Shown here: positions 55,501-58,845 of the stretch, in pieces
Numbering within the stretch: position 1 is the first letter of the stretch
How the letters are laid out: each line of letters opens with the position of its first letter
Source: Heterocephalus glaber
Lineage: Eukaryota > Chordata > Mammalia > Rodentia > Bathyergidae
Direction: 5' to 3'
Length of the DNA stretch: 64,000 bases
Assembly (NCBI RefSeq): GCF_000247695.1
Contig: NW_004624730.1
Coordinates: 33,479,661-33,543,660, forward strand
The notes under the pieces: model-generated
The model's input: the letters and a program-made list of their open reading frames with translations, nothing else
Database searches by the model: none
What the model was told of the DNA's origin: nothing
Made by a program: the position numbers and the translations under genes

Positions 55501-55912
55501 AAATTTTGAAAAAGAAAAATAATTGTTGTGGGCTGGTAACAAGCACAGCTTGCAGACTAGCACCTGTTTGTGCTGCAGACTAGCACCTGTTTATGCTCCA
55601 TACTTGAATATGTACAGTTTTAAGGCATTAGTATCTATTATAGAGAGAAATAGGTTCACTATGAGATTAATCAGAGACCATCCTATATACAGGGAAGGTA
55701 ATAGTGAAAATAAATCACATTTTAATTTTAAATTGCAAATATAAGCATTTTAGGACTGTTGGACACACAGTAGATCCTCTAACTTTTATTTATTTATTTT
55801 TTTATAACAGGTGGTGTTAAAGATGGTCACTGAGATTAAGAAGATTCCTGGTATTTCTCGAATTATGTATGACTTAACATCAAAGCCCCCAGGAACTACT
55901 GAGTGGGAGTAA
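11380..55912 (+). CDS. GMPS: GMP synthase (glutamine-hydrolysing), exons 2-16; exon 1 lies upstream of the window
   Basis: GMPS is the cytosolic/nuclear enzyme that aminates XMP to GMP using glutamine and ATP, the last step of de novo guanine nucleotide synthesis. Coding parts: 11380-11561, 15094-15208, 18289-18386, 22233-22336, 26344-26537, 26792-26957, 29488-29639, 30206-30379, 32699-32804, 42541-42656, 45255-45380, 49262-49377, 53367-53497, 54500-54672 and 55811-55912. They total 2055 nt (684 codons plus TAA) with no internal stop, and all introns are GT-AG. With the usual nine-residue exon 1 the protein is 693 aa, the mammalian GMPS length. Domains: class I glutamine amidotransferase (about 27-217; Cys104 in GICYG, His190/Glu192 in FHPE), ATP-pyrophosphatase (about 217-440; SGGVDS at 244-249), and the C-terminal GMPS domain (about 450-693) ending KPPGTTEWE, the XMP-binding tail. 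The frame and all visible catalytic motifs are intact, so I infer a functional gene. No promoter or start codon is visible here. Confidence 0.98.
11660..11737 (-). repeat. Old ID-like SINE
   Basis: Diverged antisense words: gtggatctaacctacagcc, cactagagctataccactgg. Confidence 0.45.
12366..12446 (-). repeat. ID-like SINE
   Basis: Antisense copy (ggtaccgaggatcaaactcagg ... ctaaatccctggccc), flanked by ctcagattctttttt / ctcagattcttttt. Confidence 0.87.
12490..12577 (-). repeat. ID-like SINE
   Basis: Antisense copy of the 'gtgccactgagctgcatcc' subtype. Confidence 0.85.
13143..13275 (-). repeat. B1 SINE
   Basis: Antisense B1 (ttttttgagacagggtttcact ... gagtgctgggattataggc). Confidence 0.8.
13295..13446 (+). 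repeat. ID-like SINE split by a hAT MITE
   Basis: A sense ID-type element (agggctagggatgttgcctag ... ggttcaatcccctgcactgc) is interrupted between 13337 and 13415 by the MITE; both halves keep the ID order. Confidence 0.65.
13337..13415. mobile_element. hAT MITE, copy 2 (79 bp)
   Basis: Bounded by perfect 8-bp duplications tcctaggt (13329-13336 and 13416-13423). The termini cataggtgatgaacct and aggtttaccatcattg are imperfect inverted repeats. It is inserted inside an ID SINE, so it transposed after that SINE. Confidence 0.75.
13451..13521 (+). repeat. (GT)n microsatellite
   Basis: About 70 bp of GTGTGT with a few TTTGTGAG interruptions, adjoining the 3' end of the ID element. Confidence 0.95.
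13901..13995 (-). repeat. ID-like SINE
   Basis: Antisense copy (ggtaccggggatcgaactcagg ... ctaaatccccagccc); agcttctgttatttt lies on both sides. Confidence 0.87.
14960..15024 (+). repeat. Old ID-like SINE
   Basis: Sense words ggcaggggctataatagaac ... ctgggttcaatccctagc; strongly diverged. Confidence 0.45.
15094..15208 (+). CDS. GMPS: GMPS exon 3 (catalytic Cys104)
   Basis: Completes Arg70 and encodes residues 71-108, with the oxyanion-loop SGGP and the nucleophile elbow GICYGMQ. The Cys is residue 104 when exon 1 is counted as nine codons. Acceptor ccacag, donor CAG|gtacat, exit phase 0. Confidence 0.97.
15491..15586 (+). repeat. Source arm of a 95-bp inverted duplication
   Basis: This segment is the reverse complement of 17398-17493 with five mismatches in the 93 bp I aligned base by base (15491-15583). 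The other arm sits inside an L1 inversion junction. Confidence 0.92.
15629..15934. mobile_element. Old hAT (Charlie-like) non-autonomous element
   Basis: The ends caggagtcagcaaactgtgg and ggcctttaccaatcccta are imperfect inverted repeats, with internal gaataaagttttattggaa. The octamers ctgtagac and ctctagtt fit the hAT CTCTAGxx-type target. The same family recurs at 22863. Confidence 0.6.
16299..16436 (-). repeat. B1 SINE
   Basis: Antisense B1 (ctttgagacagggtcttgct ... ctgggattacaggcatgc). Confidence 0.82.
16554..16640 (-). repeat. ID-like SINE
   Basis: Antisense copy (ggtaccggggatggaacttgg ... ctaaatccctggtccc). Confidence 0.87.
17083..17388 (-). pseudogene. L1 ORF2 C-terminal fragment (inverted part)
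   Basis: A 101-codon open frame on the minus strand matching the cysteine-containing C-terminal segment of mammalian L1 ORF2p ([35 protein letters not shown]). Truncated at both ends. Confidence 0.88.
17398..17494 (-). repeat. Filler copy of 15491-15586 at the L1 inversion junction
   Basis: Reverse complement of an intron-3 segment 1.9 kb upstream, lying exactly between the inverted and sense parts of the twin-primed L1. See findings. Confidence 0.9.
18289..18386 (+). CDS. GMPS: GMPS exon 4
   Basis: Encodes residues 109-140 plus two bases of Arg141 ([13 protein letters not shown]...SVDNTCSLF), the amidotransferase segment right after the nucleophile elbow. Acceptor gagcag, donor AG|gtatta, exit phase 2. 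Confidence 0.97.
19060..19163 (-). repeat. ID-like SINE with perfect 14-bp TSD
   Basis: Antisense element between tcaaatatgaatat at 19046-19059 and 19164-19177. Confidence 0.9.
19686..19752 (+). repeat. Old ID-like SINE
   Basis: Sense words gggtcaggggtacaggtcag ... agttcaaaccccagtac. Confidence 0.5.
20396..20482 (+). repeat. Old ID-like SINE
   Basis: Sense words gtggctgggagtatattgtg ... ccctgggtttaatccccaa with an AAAAC tail. Confidence 0.6.
20840..20924 (-). repeat. ID-like SINE with small deletion
   Basis: Antisense copy lacking the ctaaatcc octamer between 'ccactgag' and 'cccggccc'. Confidence 0.82.
20950..21180 (-). repeat. B1 SINE split by an ID SINE
   Basis: Antisense B1 halves (tttttagataggttcc ... 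and tagataggttcttgctatg ... cccaaatgtgacaccatgcc). The repeated tagataggttc is the target duplication of the ID element inside. Confidence 0.85.
20977..21060 (-). repeat. ID-like SINE nested in B1
   Basis: Antisense copy inserted in the B1, flanked by tagataggttc, so the ID element is the younger of the two. Confidence 0.88.
21348..21522 (-). repeat. B1-ID composite SINE
   Basis: Antisense order: ID half (gttactggggattgaaccc), then B1 half (aatttgagatggagtatt ... gatgggattataggcatat). Confidence 0.7.
22020..22110. repeat. AT-rich repeat with direct repeats
   Basis: attaacatttaaatt occurs twice, separated by overlapping taatttataa words; almost pure A+T. Confidence 0.8.
22233..22336 (+). CDS. 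GMPS: GMPS exon 5
   Basis: Encodes residues 141-175 plus one base of Gly176 ([20 protein letters not shown]...GNIVA), including the LTHGDSV strand/turn of the amidotransferase domain. Acceptor tgtttag, donor G|gtgaaa, exit phase 1. Confidence 0.97.
22503..22700 (+). repeat. B1-ID composite SINE
   Basis: Sense B1 (tgcagtggtatatgcctac ... gagatcttgtctcaaaat) followed by a sense ID half (ctggttatgtagctcatttt ... ggttcaatccccaat). Confidence 0.75.
22863..23190. mobile_element. Old hAT (Charlie-like) element split by B1
   Basis: Left part gttgacaaattatgacctgc / ggtcaaatctagcctattgc and right part aatatttactatctagccctttgg match the family at 15629. A B1 lies between them at 22979-23110. Confidence 0.55.
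22979..23110 (+). repeat. B1 SINE
   Basis: Sense B1 (gctggttatggtgaggcatg ... gaggccagcctgaactgc) with an ACAAAACAAG tail. Confidence 0.82.
23438..23577 (-). repeat. B1 SINE
   Basis: Antisense B1 (gacaaggtcttgctgtgtag ... gtactgggattacaggcatg). Confidence 0.82.
24500..24640 (-). repeat. B1 SINE
   Basis: Antisense B1 (ttttttgagacagggtctct ... gagtgctgggattgcagatg). Confidence 0.82.
24717..24802 (+). repeat. ID-like SINE, sense
   Basis: Sense copy gggctggggatttagcttag ... gacccctggtaccaaa with A-tail. Confidence 0.9.
25395..25575 (+). repeat. MIR SINE
   Basis: gagtatgagtttgggagccc, acaagtttcttaatatctaaacc and acatgtaaaacatctagtcc follow MIR consensus order. Diverged. Confidence 0.6.
25591..25899. 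mobile_element. MER2/Tigger-like DNA transposon
   Basis: The ends taggttgagcatccctagcc and gggtaagggatacttggcc are imperfect inverted repeats. The interior has paired 'ccaaaatctgg' type words, as in Tigger-derived MER2 elements. Confidence 0.65.
26344..26537 (+). CDS. GMPS: GMPS exon 6 (His190/Glu192 dyad and domain linker)
   Basis: Encodes residues 176-240. It carries VQFHPEVG, the His-x-Glu of the class I amidotransferase triad, then the linker into the synthetase half ([20 protein letters not shown]). Acceptor gtaaag, donor TTG|gtaagc, exit phase 0. The intron that follows is only 254 bp. Confidence 0.97.
26538..26791 (+). other. GMPS: GMPS intron 6 (254 bp)
   Basis: Shortest intron of the gene. 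No repeat recognised. It separates the amidotransferase-side exon from the P-loop exon. Confidence 0.95.
26792..26957 (+). CDS. GMPS: GMPS exon 7 (ATP P-loop SGGVDS)
   Basis: Encodes residues 241-295 plus one base of Val296. [10 protein letters not shown] is the PP-loop that binds the ATP pyrophosphate in N-type ATP-pyrophosphatases, and [16 protein letters not shown] is the following strand of the fold. Acceptor ctgtag, donor G|gtatta, exit phase 1. Confidence 0.98.
27067..27160 (-). repeat. ID-like SINE
   Basis: Antisense copy after a C10/T10 tract (ggttctggggatcgaacttagg ... ctaaatccccggctc). Confidence 0.85.
27410..27604 (+). repeat. B1-ID composite SINE
   Basis: Sense B1 (gctgggtatgatcgtgtgtg ... 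gagaccctgtctcaaagtt) plus ID half (ctggggatgcagcttgttgt ... caatccctagtgctgg) and A-tail. 27366-27408 upstream looks like the tail of another 7SL-derived monomer. Confidence 0.78.
27780..27864 (+). repeat. ID-like SINE, sense
   Basis: Sense copy gggccagggatttagctcag ... caatctctggtaccaaaa. Confidence 0.9.
28175..28260 (-). repeat. B1-like SINE fragment
   Basis: T-run followed by agatggggtcttgccatgtag and ctggcatcaaacttggg; truncated. Confidence 0.5.
29488..29639 (+). CDS. GMPS: GMPS exon 8
   Basis: Completes Val296 and encodes residues 297-346 ([14 protein letters not shown]...KIIGDTFVK). It includes a stretch typical of animal GMPS ([20 protein letters not shown]) before the [12 protein letters not shown] helix shared with bacterial GuaA. 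Acceptor ctctcag, donor AAG|gtacct, exit phase 0. Confidence 0.97.
29640..30205 (+). other. GMPS: GMPS intron 8
   Basis: 566 bp with one old ID-like SINE. Confidence 0.95.
29875..29966 (+). repeat. ID SINE of an older subtype
   Basis: Sense gcaatgtggcttagtggtag, agcacttgcctatcatgc and ttgatccccagtactatg with A-rich tail. This resembles the classical ID sequence more than the young family does. Confidence 0.75.
30206..30379 (+). CDS. GMPS: GMPS exon 9
   Basis: Encodes residues 347-404, including [14 protein letters not shown] and the KTHHND stretch, conserved active-site segments of the ATP-pyrophosphatase domain. Acceptor ttatag, donor GAG|gtaaaa, exit phase 0. Confidence 0.97.
30500..30596 (-). 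repeat. ID-like SINE
   Basis: Antisense copy flanked by accacagtctaatttt / accacagtcttaatttt. Confidence 0.85.
30893..31070 (+). repeat. B1-ID composite SINE
   Basis: Sense B1 (ggctggttgtgatggtgctt ... gatcctgtttcaaaataac) followed by an ID half (ggtgaggatgtagctcattg ... ctctgggttcaattc). Confidence 0.75.
31594..31680 (-). repeat. ID-like SINE
   Basis: Antisense copy (ggtaccagagatcgaactcag ... ctaaatccccagccc), flanked by ctattttttt / ctatttttt. Confidence 0.87.
31932..32018 (-). repeat. ID-like SINE
   Basis: Antisense copy flanked by gttattttc on both sides. Confidence 0.88.
32409..32567 (-). repeat. B1 SINE
   Basis: Antisense B1 with internal duplication (ggaaacaaggtcttgct ... gtgctgggattgtaggc). 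Confidence 0.8.
32699..32804 (+). CDS. GMPS: GMPS exon 10
   Basis: Encodes residues 405-439 plus one base of Gly440 ([16 protein letters not shown]...SRHPFP), ending in the RHPFPGPGL motif split across intron 10. Acceptor ctgtag, donor G|gtaaaa, exit phase 1. The following 9.7-kb intron contains the large antisense L1. Confidence 0.97.
33054..33168 (-). repeat. ID-like SINE in the left L1 target duplication
   Basis: A (CTTT)n-rich antisense tail and an ID body (ggtaccagggatcaaactcagg ... ctaaatccccagc), between cacatgattct (left) and ttgattct (right). Confidence 0.85.
33432..33617 (-). pseudogene. L1 ORF2 C-terminal end
   Basis: The minus-strand frame reads [18 protein letters not shown], the usual last part of mammalian L1 ORF2p. 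The upstream frame is broken. Confidence 0.8.
34830..35210 (-). pseudogene. L1 ORF2 reverse-transcriptase fragment
   Basis: 126 codons on the minus strand, including [20 protein letters not shown] and [10 protein letters not shown]. At the position of the catalytic FADD motif the frame reads FGDA, so an active-site Asp is lost, consistent with a dead copy. Confidence 0.85.
35288..35382 (-). repeat. ID-like SINE inside L1 ORF2
   Basis: Antisense copy flanked by ggcttttagtttt on both sides, so it is younger than the L1. Confidence 0.88.
35479..35688 (-). pseudogene. L1 ORF2 reverse-transcriptase fragment (IDTEKAFDK)
   Basis: The minus-strand frame reads [20 protein letters not shown] and [15 protein letters not shown], conserved RT blocks of L1; it ends at a frameshift. 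Confidence 0.88.
36706..36951 (-). pseudogene. L1 ORF2 endonuclease fragment
   Basis: The minus-strand frame reads [20 protein letters not shown], the GDxN block of the APE-type endonuclease of L1 ORF2p. Confidence 0.85.
37636..37845 (-). pseudogene. L1 ORF1 C-terminal domain fragment
   Basis: The minus-strand frame reads [20 protein letters not shown] and [17 protein letters not shown], the conserved C-terminal domain of L1 ORF1p. Confidence 0.85.
39342..40370 (-). repeat. L1 5' UTR-like region
   Basis: GC-richer than the surroundings and positioned upstream of ORF1 in L1 orientation. Plus-strand open frames here (39342-40094) are incidental. Confidence 0.6.
40395..40492 (-). repeat. ID-like SINE in the right L1 target duplication
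   Basis: A 20-T tail and antisense ID body (ggcaccaggggtcaaactcagg ... ctaaatccccggcccc), between cacatgattctt (40383) and cacataattctt (40499). Confidence 0.87.
40591..40623 (-). pseudogene. U2 snRNA 5' fragment (retroposed)
   Basis: The reverse strand reads ATTGCTTCTCGGCCTTTTGG CTAAGATCAAGTG (split here), U2 nucleotides 1 to about 33 with one C-to-T difference at position 3. It stops just before the branch-site recognition GUAGUA. It is flanked by perfect 14-bp repeats aaaacttggttctc at 40577-40590 and 40625-40638, the mark of target-primed insertion. No A-tail. Confidence 0.9.
40650..40768 (-). repeat. Old 7SL-derived monomer (B1/FLAM-like)
   Basis: Antisense words attatgttgcccagccctgg, gcctcagcttcctaaggagg and ggatttataggcatatgcc. 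Confidence 0.55.
41055..41250 (+). repeat. MIR SINE
   Basis: cagtacttggtatgtgctaagc, gttccacagaagaggaaaat and ccagaatagaaggtatagtacc follow MIR order. Confidence 0.65.
41928..41968 (+). repeat. ID SINE 3' fragment
   Basis: aggccttggttttggtcctta gcattgcag (split here) resembles the 3' half of an old ID element. Confidence 0.4.
42060..42138 (-). repeat. Old ID-like SINE
   Basis: Antisense ggtgctggatgttaaatctag ... ctacctttgagctagattc. Confidence 0.5.
42163..42202 (+). repeat. 20-bp tandem duplication at a B1 5' end
   Basis: ttaacttgagttagacatgg occurs twice head-to-tail. The second copy runs into the B1 body. Confidence 0.95.
42190..42300 (+). repeat. B1 SINE
   Basis: Sense B1 (gacatggtatcccaacacttg ... 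gctacatagtgagaccctg). Confidence 0.78.
42326..42412 (+). repeat. ID SINE, older subtype
   Basis: Sense ggctgaggatatagctcag, tagagcacttgcctaccatg and tttgatccctagcactgc with A-rich tail. Confidence 0.75.
42541..42656 (+). CDS. GMPS: GMPS exon 11
   Basis: Completes Gly440 and encodes residues 441-478 ([20 protein letters not shown]...). It marks the transition from the ATP-pyrophosphatase domain to the C-terminal GMPS domain. Acceptor tctttag, donor AAG|gtaata, exit phase 0. Confidence 0.97.
43012..43154 (-). repeat. B1 SINE
   Basis: Antisense B1 (ttttgagacagggtctcactg ... gagtactggcattacc). Confidence 0.8.
43326..43470 (+). repeat. B1 SINE
   Basis: Sense B1 with internal duplication (gctgggtatggtggtacac ... 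caagaccagcctgtactac). Confidence 0.85.
43640..44340 (+). repeat. Old L1 fragment, sense (ORF1-like region)
   Basis: Ordered words (ttccaaactgatgaaagatg, ggcatattgtagtgaatttac, gctgcagagaaaagatcaa, gataaacagaatttaccacc) follow old mammalian L1 ORF1-region sequence. The 44013-44225 frame is its degraded remnant. Confidence 0.5.
44660..44782 (+). repeat. B1 SINE
   Basis: Sense B1 (ctggacttggtggtacatgc ... gaggccagcctggactac). Confidence 0.85.
44990..45133. repeat. Unclassified hairpin-forming repeat
   Basis: The arm 45045-45064 (gataagaaccgaatcaaatt) is nearly complementary to 45098-45117 (aatctgatttggttctcatc). Possibly a short DNA transposon; family not recognised. Confidence 0.4.
45134..45202 (+). 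repeat. B1 3' fragment with (CAA)n tail
   Basis: ggtgagttcaaggccagccc ... gagaccctgtctcaaaa then CAACAACAACAACAAC. Confidence 0.75.
45255..45380 (+). CDS. GMPS: GMPS exon 12
   Basis: Encodes residues 479-520 ([20 protein letters not shown]...LPIKTVGVQ) in the region of the vertebrate C-terminal domain insertion. Acceptor tttcag, donor CAG|gtgagt (near-consensus), exit phase 0. Confidence 0.97.
46393..46484 (-). repeat. ID-like SINE
   Basis: Antisense copy (ggtaccagggattgaactcag ... ctaaatccctggcccc). Confidence 0.88.
46690..46740 (+). repeat. 5'-truncated ID SINE with 16-bp TSD
   Basis: Only the 3' half remains (ccctgggtttgattactagc) with an A-rich tail. It lies between perfect aaaagctttcccagtg copies at 46674-46689 and 46741-46756. 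Confidence 0.8.
47455..47580 (-). repeat. 7SL-derived monomer (FLAM/PB1-like)
   Basis: Antisense tttgagtcagggcctcactg, ttgcccaggctggctttcag and gcctcccaagtagctggg. Confidence 0.6.
47755..47835. repeat. AT-rich palindromic tract
   Basis: Interleaved tatataatatgta / tacatattatata words over about 80 bp; can fold back on itself. Confidence 0.85.
47960..48280 (-). repeat. Old L1 3' region, antisense
   Basis: tttcatccttttttatggctg, agtagtgtttcattg and ctttatccattcattaactg are typical of antisense L1 3' ends. Confidence 0.65.
48283..48413 (-). repeat. B1 SINE
   Basis: Antisense B1 (aattcaggctggctctgaac ... gagtgctgggattataat). Confidence 0.8.
48487..48583 (-). repeat. ID-like SINE
   Basis: Antisense copy with a (TTTG)n tail, flanked by atgaattg. 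Confidence 0.87.
49262..49377 (+). CDS. GMPS: GMPS exon 13
   Basis: Encodes residues 521-558 plus two bases of Arg559. [15 protein letters not shown], spanning the exon 12/13 border, is the conserved C-terminal-domain motif (GVQGD-R-Y) of GMP synthases. Acceptor ctttcag, donor AG|gtacat, exit phase 2. Confidence 0.97.
49811..49957 (+). repeat. B1 SINE
   Basis: Sense B1 flanked by agtaatccaagga on both sides. Confidence 0.85.
50417..50697 (+). mobile_element. Unclassified A-tailed retroelement (possibly a 5'-truncated LINE 3' end)
   Basis: Contains a G-rich tract (ggccggggggggtggtgg), several CpGs, and an accaataaaaaaataaaaa end. The flanks aaaagtgtactcagat and aaaagtgtgtttagat resemble an imperfect target duplication. 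It does not match the 3' UTR of the other L1s in the window well. Confidence 0.45.
51085..51166 (+). repeat. ID-like SINE, sense
   Basis: Sense gggggatttagctcagtgg ... cgatccctggtaacaaaa with an AT-rich tail. Confidence 0.88.
51221..51343 (-). repeat. B1 SINE
   Basis: Antisense B1 (ggaaatagagtctcagtatg ... gtgctggggttacaggtg). Confidence 0.82.
51772..51960 (+). repeat. B1-ID composite SINE
   Basis: Sense B1 (gcctggtctggtggtgcata ... gactttgcctcaaaataa) followed by an ID half (ctgggaatgtagctcattgt ... gttcaattcctagtattg). Confidence 0.78.
52285..52421 (-). repeat. B1 SINE
   Basis: Antisense B1 (ttttgagacagggtctcact ... cctcctgagtgctggg). Confidence 0.8.
52597..52687 (+). repeat. ID-like SINE, sense
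   Basis: Sense ggggccggggacttagctca ... cgatccctggtagc with a 14-A tail, flanked by aaacctattta / aaacctactta. Confidence 0.9.
53367..53497 (+). CDS. GMPS: GMPS exon 14
   Basis: Encodes residues 559-602 plus one base of Gly603 ([14 protein letters not shown]...EAHNILRES). Acceptor tgttag, donor G|gtaagt (consensus), exit phase 1. Confidence 0.97.
53498..54499 (+). other. GMPS: GMPS intron 14
   Basis: 1.0 kb; the only recognised element is the hAT MITE at 54101. Confidence 0.92.
54101..54182. mobile_element. hAT MITE, copy 3
   Basis: Termini cagtggtggtgaacct and aggtttgccattactg are imperfect inverted repeats, and 'catcattgaaagct'-like interior words are shared with copy 2. The flanking octamers ctctagga and ccctaggc match at 6 of 8 positions. 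Confidence 0.7.
54500..54672 (+). CDS. GMPS: GMPS exon 15
   Basis: Completes Gly603 and encodes residues 604-660 ([20 protein letters not shown]...GNEIPVE), including a QRSVVIRTF strand and the ITSDFMTG motif of the GMPS C-terminal domain. The residue after Gly603 is Phe here. Acceptor ttctag, donor GAG|gtaatt, exit phase 0. Confidence 0.97.
55440..55512 (+). repeat. Possible L1 3' terminal fragment
   Basis: aaaatgtaccaataaaata matches the tail word of the L1 ending at 17985 (aaaatgtaccagtaaaatta). Confidence 0.35.
55552..55598 (+). repeat. 24-bp tandem duplication
   Basis: gcagactagcacctgttt is repeated head-to-tail with a tgctg / tgctc difference. Confidence 0.9.
55811..55912 (+). CDS. 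GMPS: GMPS exon 16 coding part with stop
   Basis: Encodes residues 661-693 and the TAA stop ([20 protein letters not shown]... KPPGTTEWE). The last nine residues match the C-terminal KPPxTxEWE signature that contacts XMP in GMP synthases. Acceptor ataacag. Confidence 0.98.
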   Translation: MVLKMVTEIKKIPGISRIMYDLTSKPPGTTEWE

Positions 55913-55916
55913 TAAA
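55911..55916 (+). promoter_or_regulatory. AATAAA hexamer overlapping the GMPS stop codon
   Basis: The stop TAA is followed by TAAAC so that AATAAA begins on the second base of the stop codon. A GT-rich stretch (gtactgtgtgcag) follows about 15-20 bases later. If used, cleavage would give an mRNA with almost no 3' UTR. Use is inferred only from the motif. Confidence 0.4.
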
Positions 55917-56830
55917 CTTCTTCTGTTAAAGTACTGTGTGCAGTTTAAGTTGATTAGAAACCATTTCCATTATTGACATGCAGTGCTGTGAAAAAAGAAA
56001 GTTACTGGAGCAGCTACATCACACCTTCGTCCTGCCCAGCAAAAAAATTTACAGCTTAAGAGCTGAGTGGGGGATAACTGAAAGGAACTGAAGAGTTTGT
56101 ATGGATAATCAAAGTACCATTGCCCACTCAGATTGATGCTGCTTTTTGCCTTTGCCTCACTTACTTAGTCTTATGTACAAACTTATTGTGGCTATTGCTG
56201 TCTCTCTGTGAAGATAAATGAAAGTGAATGAGTTTGAGCAAAGTAATAGGCTTCTGTCTCCTTGCCAGTTTCTAAGAGCTGTTAAAAAAAAAACTTATTA
56301 ATTATTGGTGTGACTTACTATGTCTACCTTTTAGAAAACCTGAGTTTTCCTATAAGTAACATTATTTATAAAGGGTGAGGGACAGGTGAACATATCTGAT
56401 AAAGGTATAGATGGGCTTTTCTAGCCACTTTTGCAGGATATTGGGGCTACAAAATGTAAACTACTGTAAGATGGAAAAGTACTAGGAATTTCTGGAAGTA
56501 CTTAATTTCATGAAACCACAGCCATGGCAGGAAGAAGTTCTGAATGATCGCACACACATCTGAATGGTCGCACAATGTTTTCAGACCATATTCTACACCA
56601 ATGCCACATTATTCACTGTAAGCTTATTAATTAATAATGAGATTTATTTTCCCATCCTTCTATTACCAGCTCCAACAGCCTTGCATAGAAATTTCTTTTT
56701 TTTTCTCCAGAAGACATTGTTTCTGACATGTCTGGTGTAGTGCAGATAAGAATTCAAGAGCAGAGTCTCAGTCTCTTCTTTGAATGGTAAGAGGAGTATC
56801 TTTGAGGTCACAAAAGCCTCAATAAATGCC
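55913..56830 (+). other. GMPS: GMPS 3' UTR (end not determined)
   Basis: Unique, repeat-poor sequence follows the stop codon directly, as expected for a 3' UTR. An AATAAA at 56820-56825 is one candidate distal poly(A) signal. The real end cannot be set without transcript data and may lie further downstream. Confidence 0.5.
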
Positions 56831-58559
56831 CAAGGCTTATATCATGTAGTGAAAAGTTAAAAACTAACCTCTTATAAGTTATAGACAGATCTGTTACTGG
56901 CTGCTTAGACTGACCATCAAGACCATGACCACTTTTATCAATCAAGGTATTTGTCAAACCTTAAAATAATTTTTTTCTAGCAGCTATAACAGGATTCAAG
57001 AACTCTGATGCAGGGCTTGTTGCCACTGCCACCAGTTTCTGAGATGTTTTATAACATTCATATAAGCATGATAAAATAGACAGTAGTAGACTAAAATTCT
57101 GCAACTGTTACATAGTTCAGGTAAGAATGTTACTATGTTTTTCTCTTAGCAATTAATTTCACCTCACATTGCTGCCTCATACCTAGTTGAGAAGATCTTT
57201 TATATTAATCAGGTCCAAATTTTTATTTAGAAAATAATGTTAGAAAAGGATGTGTGGCAGAAGGCATTTTTTCTTTCTGGCTGATCCAGGGGGCAACCAG
57301 GAGGTGCTGCTAGATCAGCAAGGAAAGAAGTATCACCGTAAGTGCTATACCCAAGATAAAGCAGTATTTAAATTCTACAAAATGTGAAGAGTTCTTTCTC
57401 TGTCCCTGTTGGGGGGGGGTGGGGACTCATAATGGCCTGGGAAGAGGATGTGATAGTGATCTGTTCTTAATGGATTTAAGCAGATTTAAAGTCATGTTAT
57501 TTTAGACCTATAAAATGCTTACCAACAAATTAGTACATGCTTATTTGAAAAAAATTCCTCTTCCAGTAACTGTCTTATGGGTTTGTTCTCAAATAATAGG
57601 ACTTGGGAAGAATATATAATAAGAATATTTTCCTTTTTTTTCTTCTGAAATTTGTATGGAGCACTTGGAGTAAGATGGTTGATGCAAAAATGGTTAAGTG
57701 ATTATATAAGTTTGGAATTGTTGCTCATTGATCTTTGCATTCTGAACATTTATTGTATAGAAAGCTCAAAAGTTTGAAGGTAAAAACAGTTGTTAAAGTT
57801 TGTTCTAATCTTTTTTGTTACACACCTGTTTAGTCATTCCTGATACTGGGAAAAGCTTTCTTCAAAGAACTCTTCACATAATACAGGTTTTAAAAAATTA
57901 AATTTTCTTGGATTCCCAATATTTAGTACCTGTCTTCCTCTGCAGAGTACTTTTTCCATTGTGCCATACAGAATTACCCGCATACCTTCATATTATTTCA
58001 TCTGAGCTACTGAGAAGATTGCAGTTCCATTTACAGTTAAGGATACAAGCTCAATTTAGGAATGGTTACCTAGTGAATTTAAGAATTCAATGTCAGGTTT
58101 TCTCCATCCCCATAATCCTGTTATAGTGTGTTCTGATTCCTAAACTACATAAATTTAAGGAATGGTTTTTAATTTTTTGAGTATAACTGACAAAATACAG
58201 TTTACAAATACAATATTCTTAGATACATATACACTGTGAAATTATTCATTCAAGCTAATTTAACATACCCATCACTTCATGTACTTTAGGCAGTTAATTT
58301 CCTCCACTTAGAAACAATTTAATAGCAAATAAAAATACATTTAAACAAAAAACATTGCTCAGCATCTCTCAGAGGCAGATTAAAAGACTTATGTGAACTC
58401 CATTCTAGGTTATTTAACATCTCTATACATAATGCATTTTTGAAAATAAAACTGGCAATGCCATATATACTATTTTCTAACCTGTTTCACTTAACAGTGT
58501 AGTGGACACCTGTTCATCAATAAATTTATGTCAACATCATGGTCTGAATGATTAAAGTA

Positions 58560-58809
58560 GTTACTTTTTTTCATTTCCCTATTATTCGTTCTTCTACCCC
58601 TCATCCTCTCCCCCTTACTATCTTTCTCTTGTCTAGTAATAGTCTTCCTTCTACTTTTATGTCTTTTTTAGATTCTGCATATTAGAGAAAACATGGCAAT
58701 ATTTGCCTTTCTGTGTTTGGCTTAGTTCACTAAGATGGTGACCTCCATTCCATCCTTTTTTTCTGTAAATGATGTAATTCTGTTCTTGAAAGCCAAATAG
58801 TAACTGCAA

Positions 58810-58845
<36 letters not shown>

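Larger units (their letters stand above)
54673..55810 (+). other. GMPS: GMPS intron 15
   Basis: 1.1 kb; contains a possible short L1 3' end and a 24-bp tandem duplication. Confidence 0.92.

Noticed and set aside
57230..57420. Possible small exon or retrocopy (ctgctagatcagcaaggaaa region)
   Set aside because: No open frame of useful length, no splice-flanked structure and no recognisable family.
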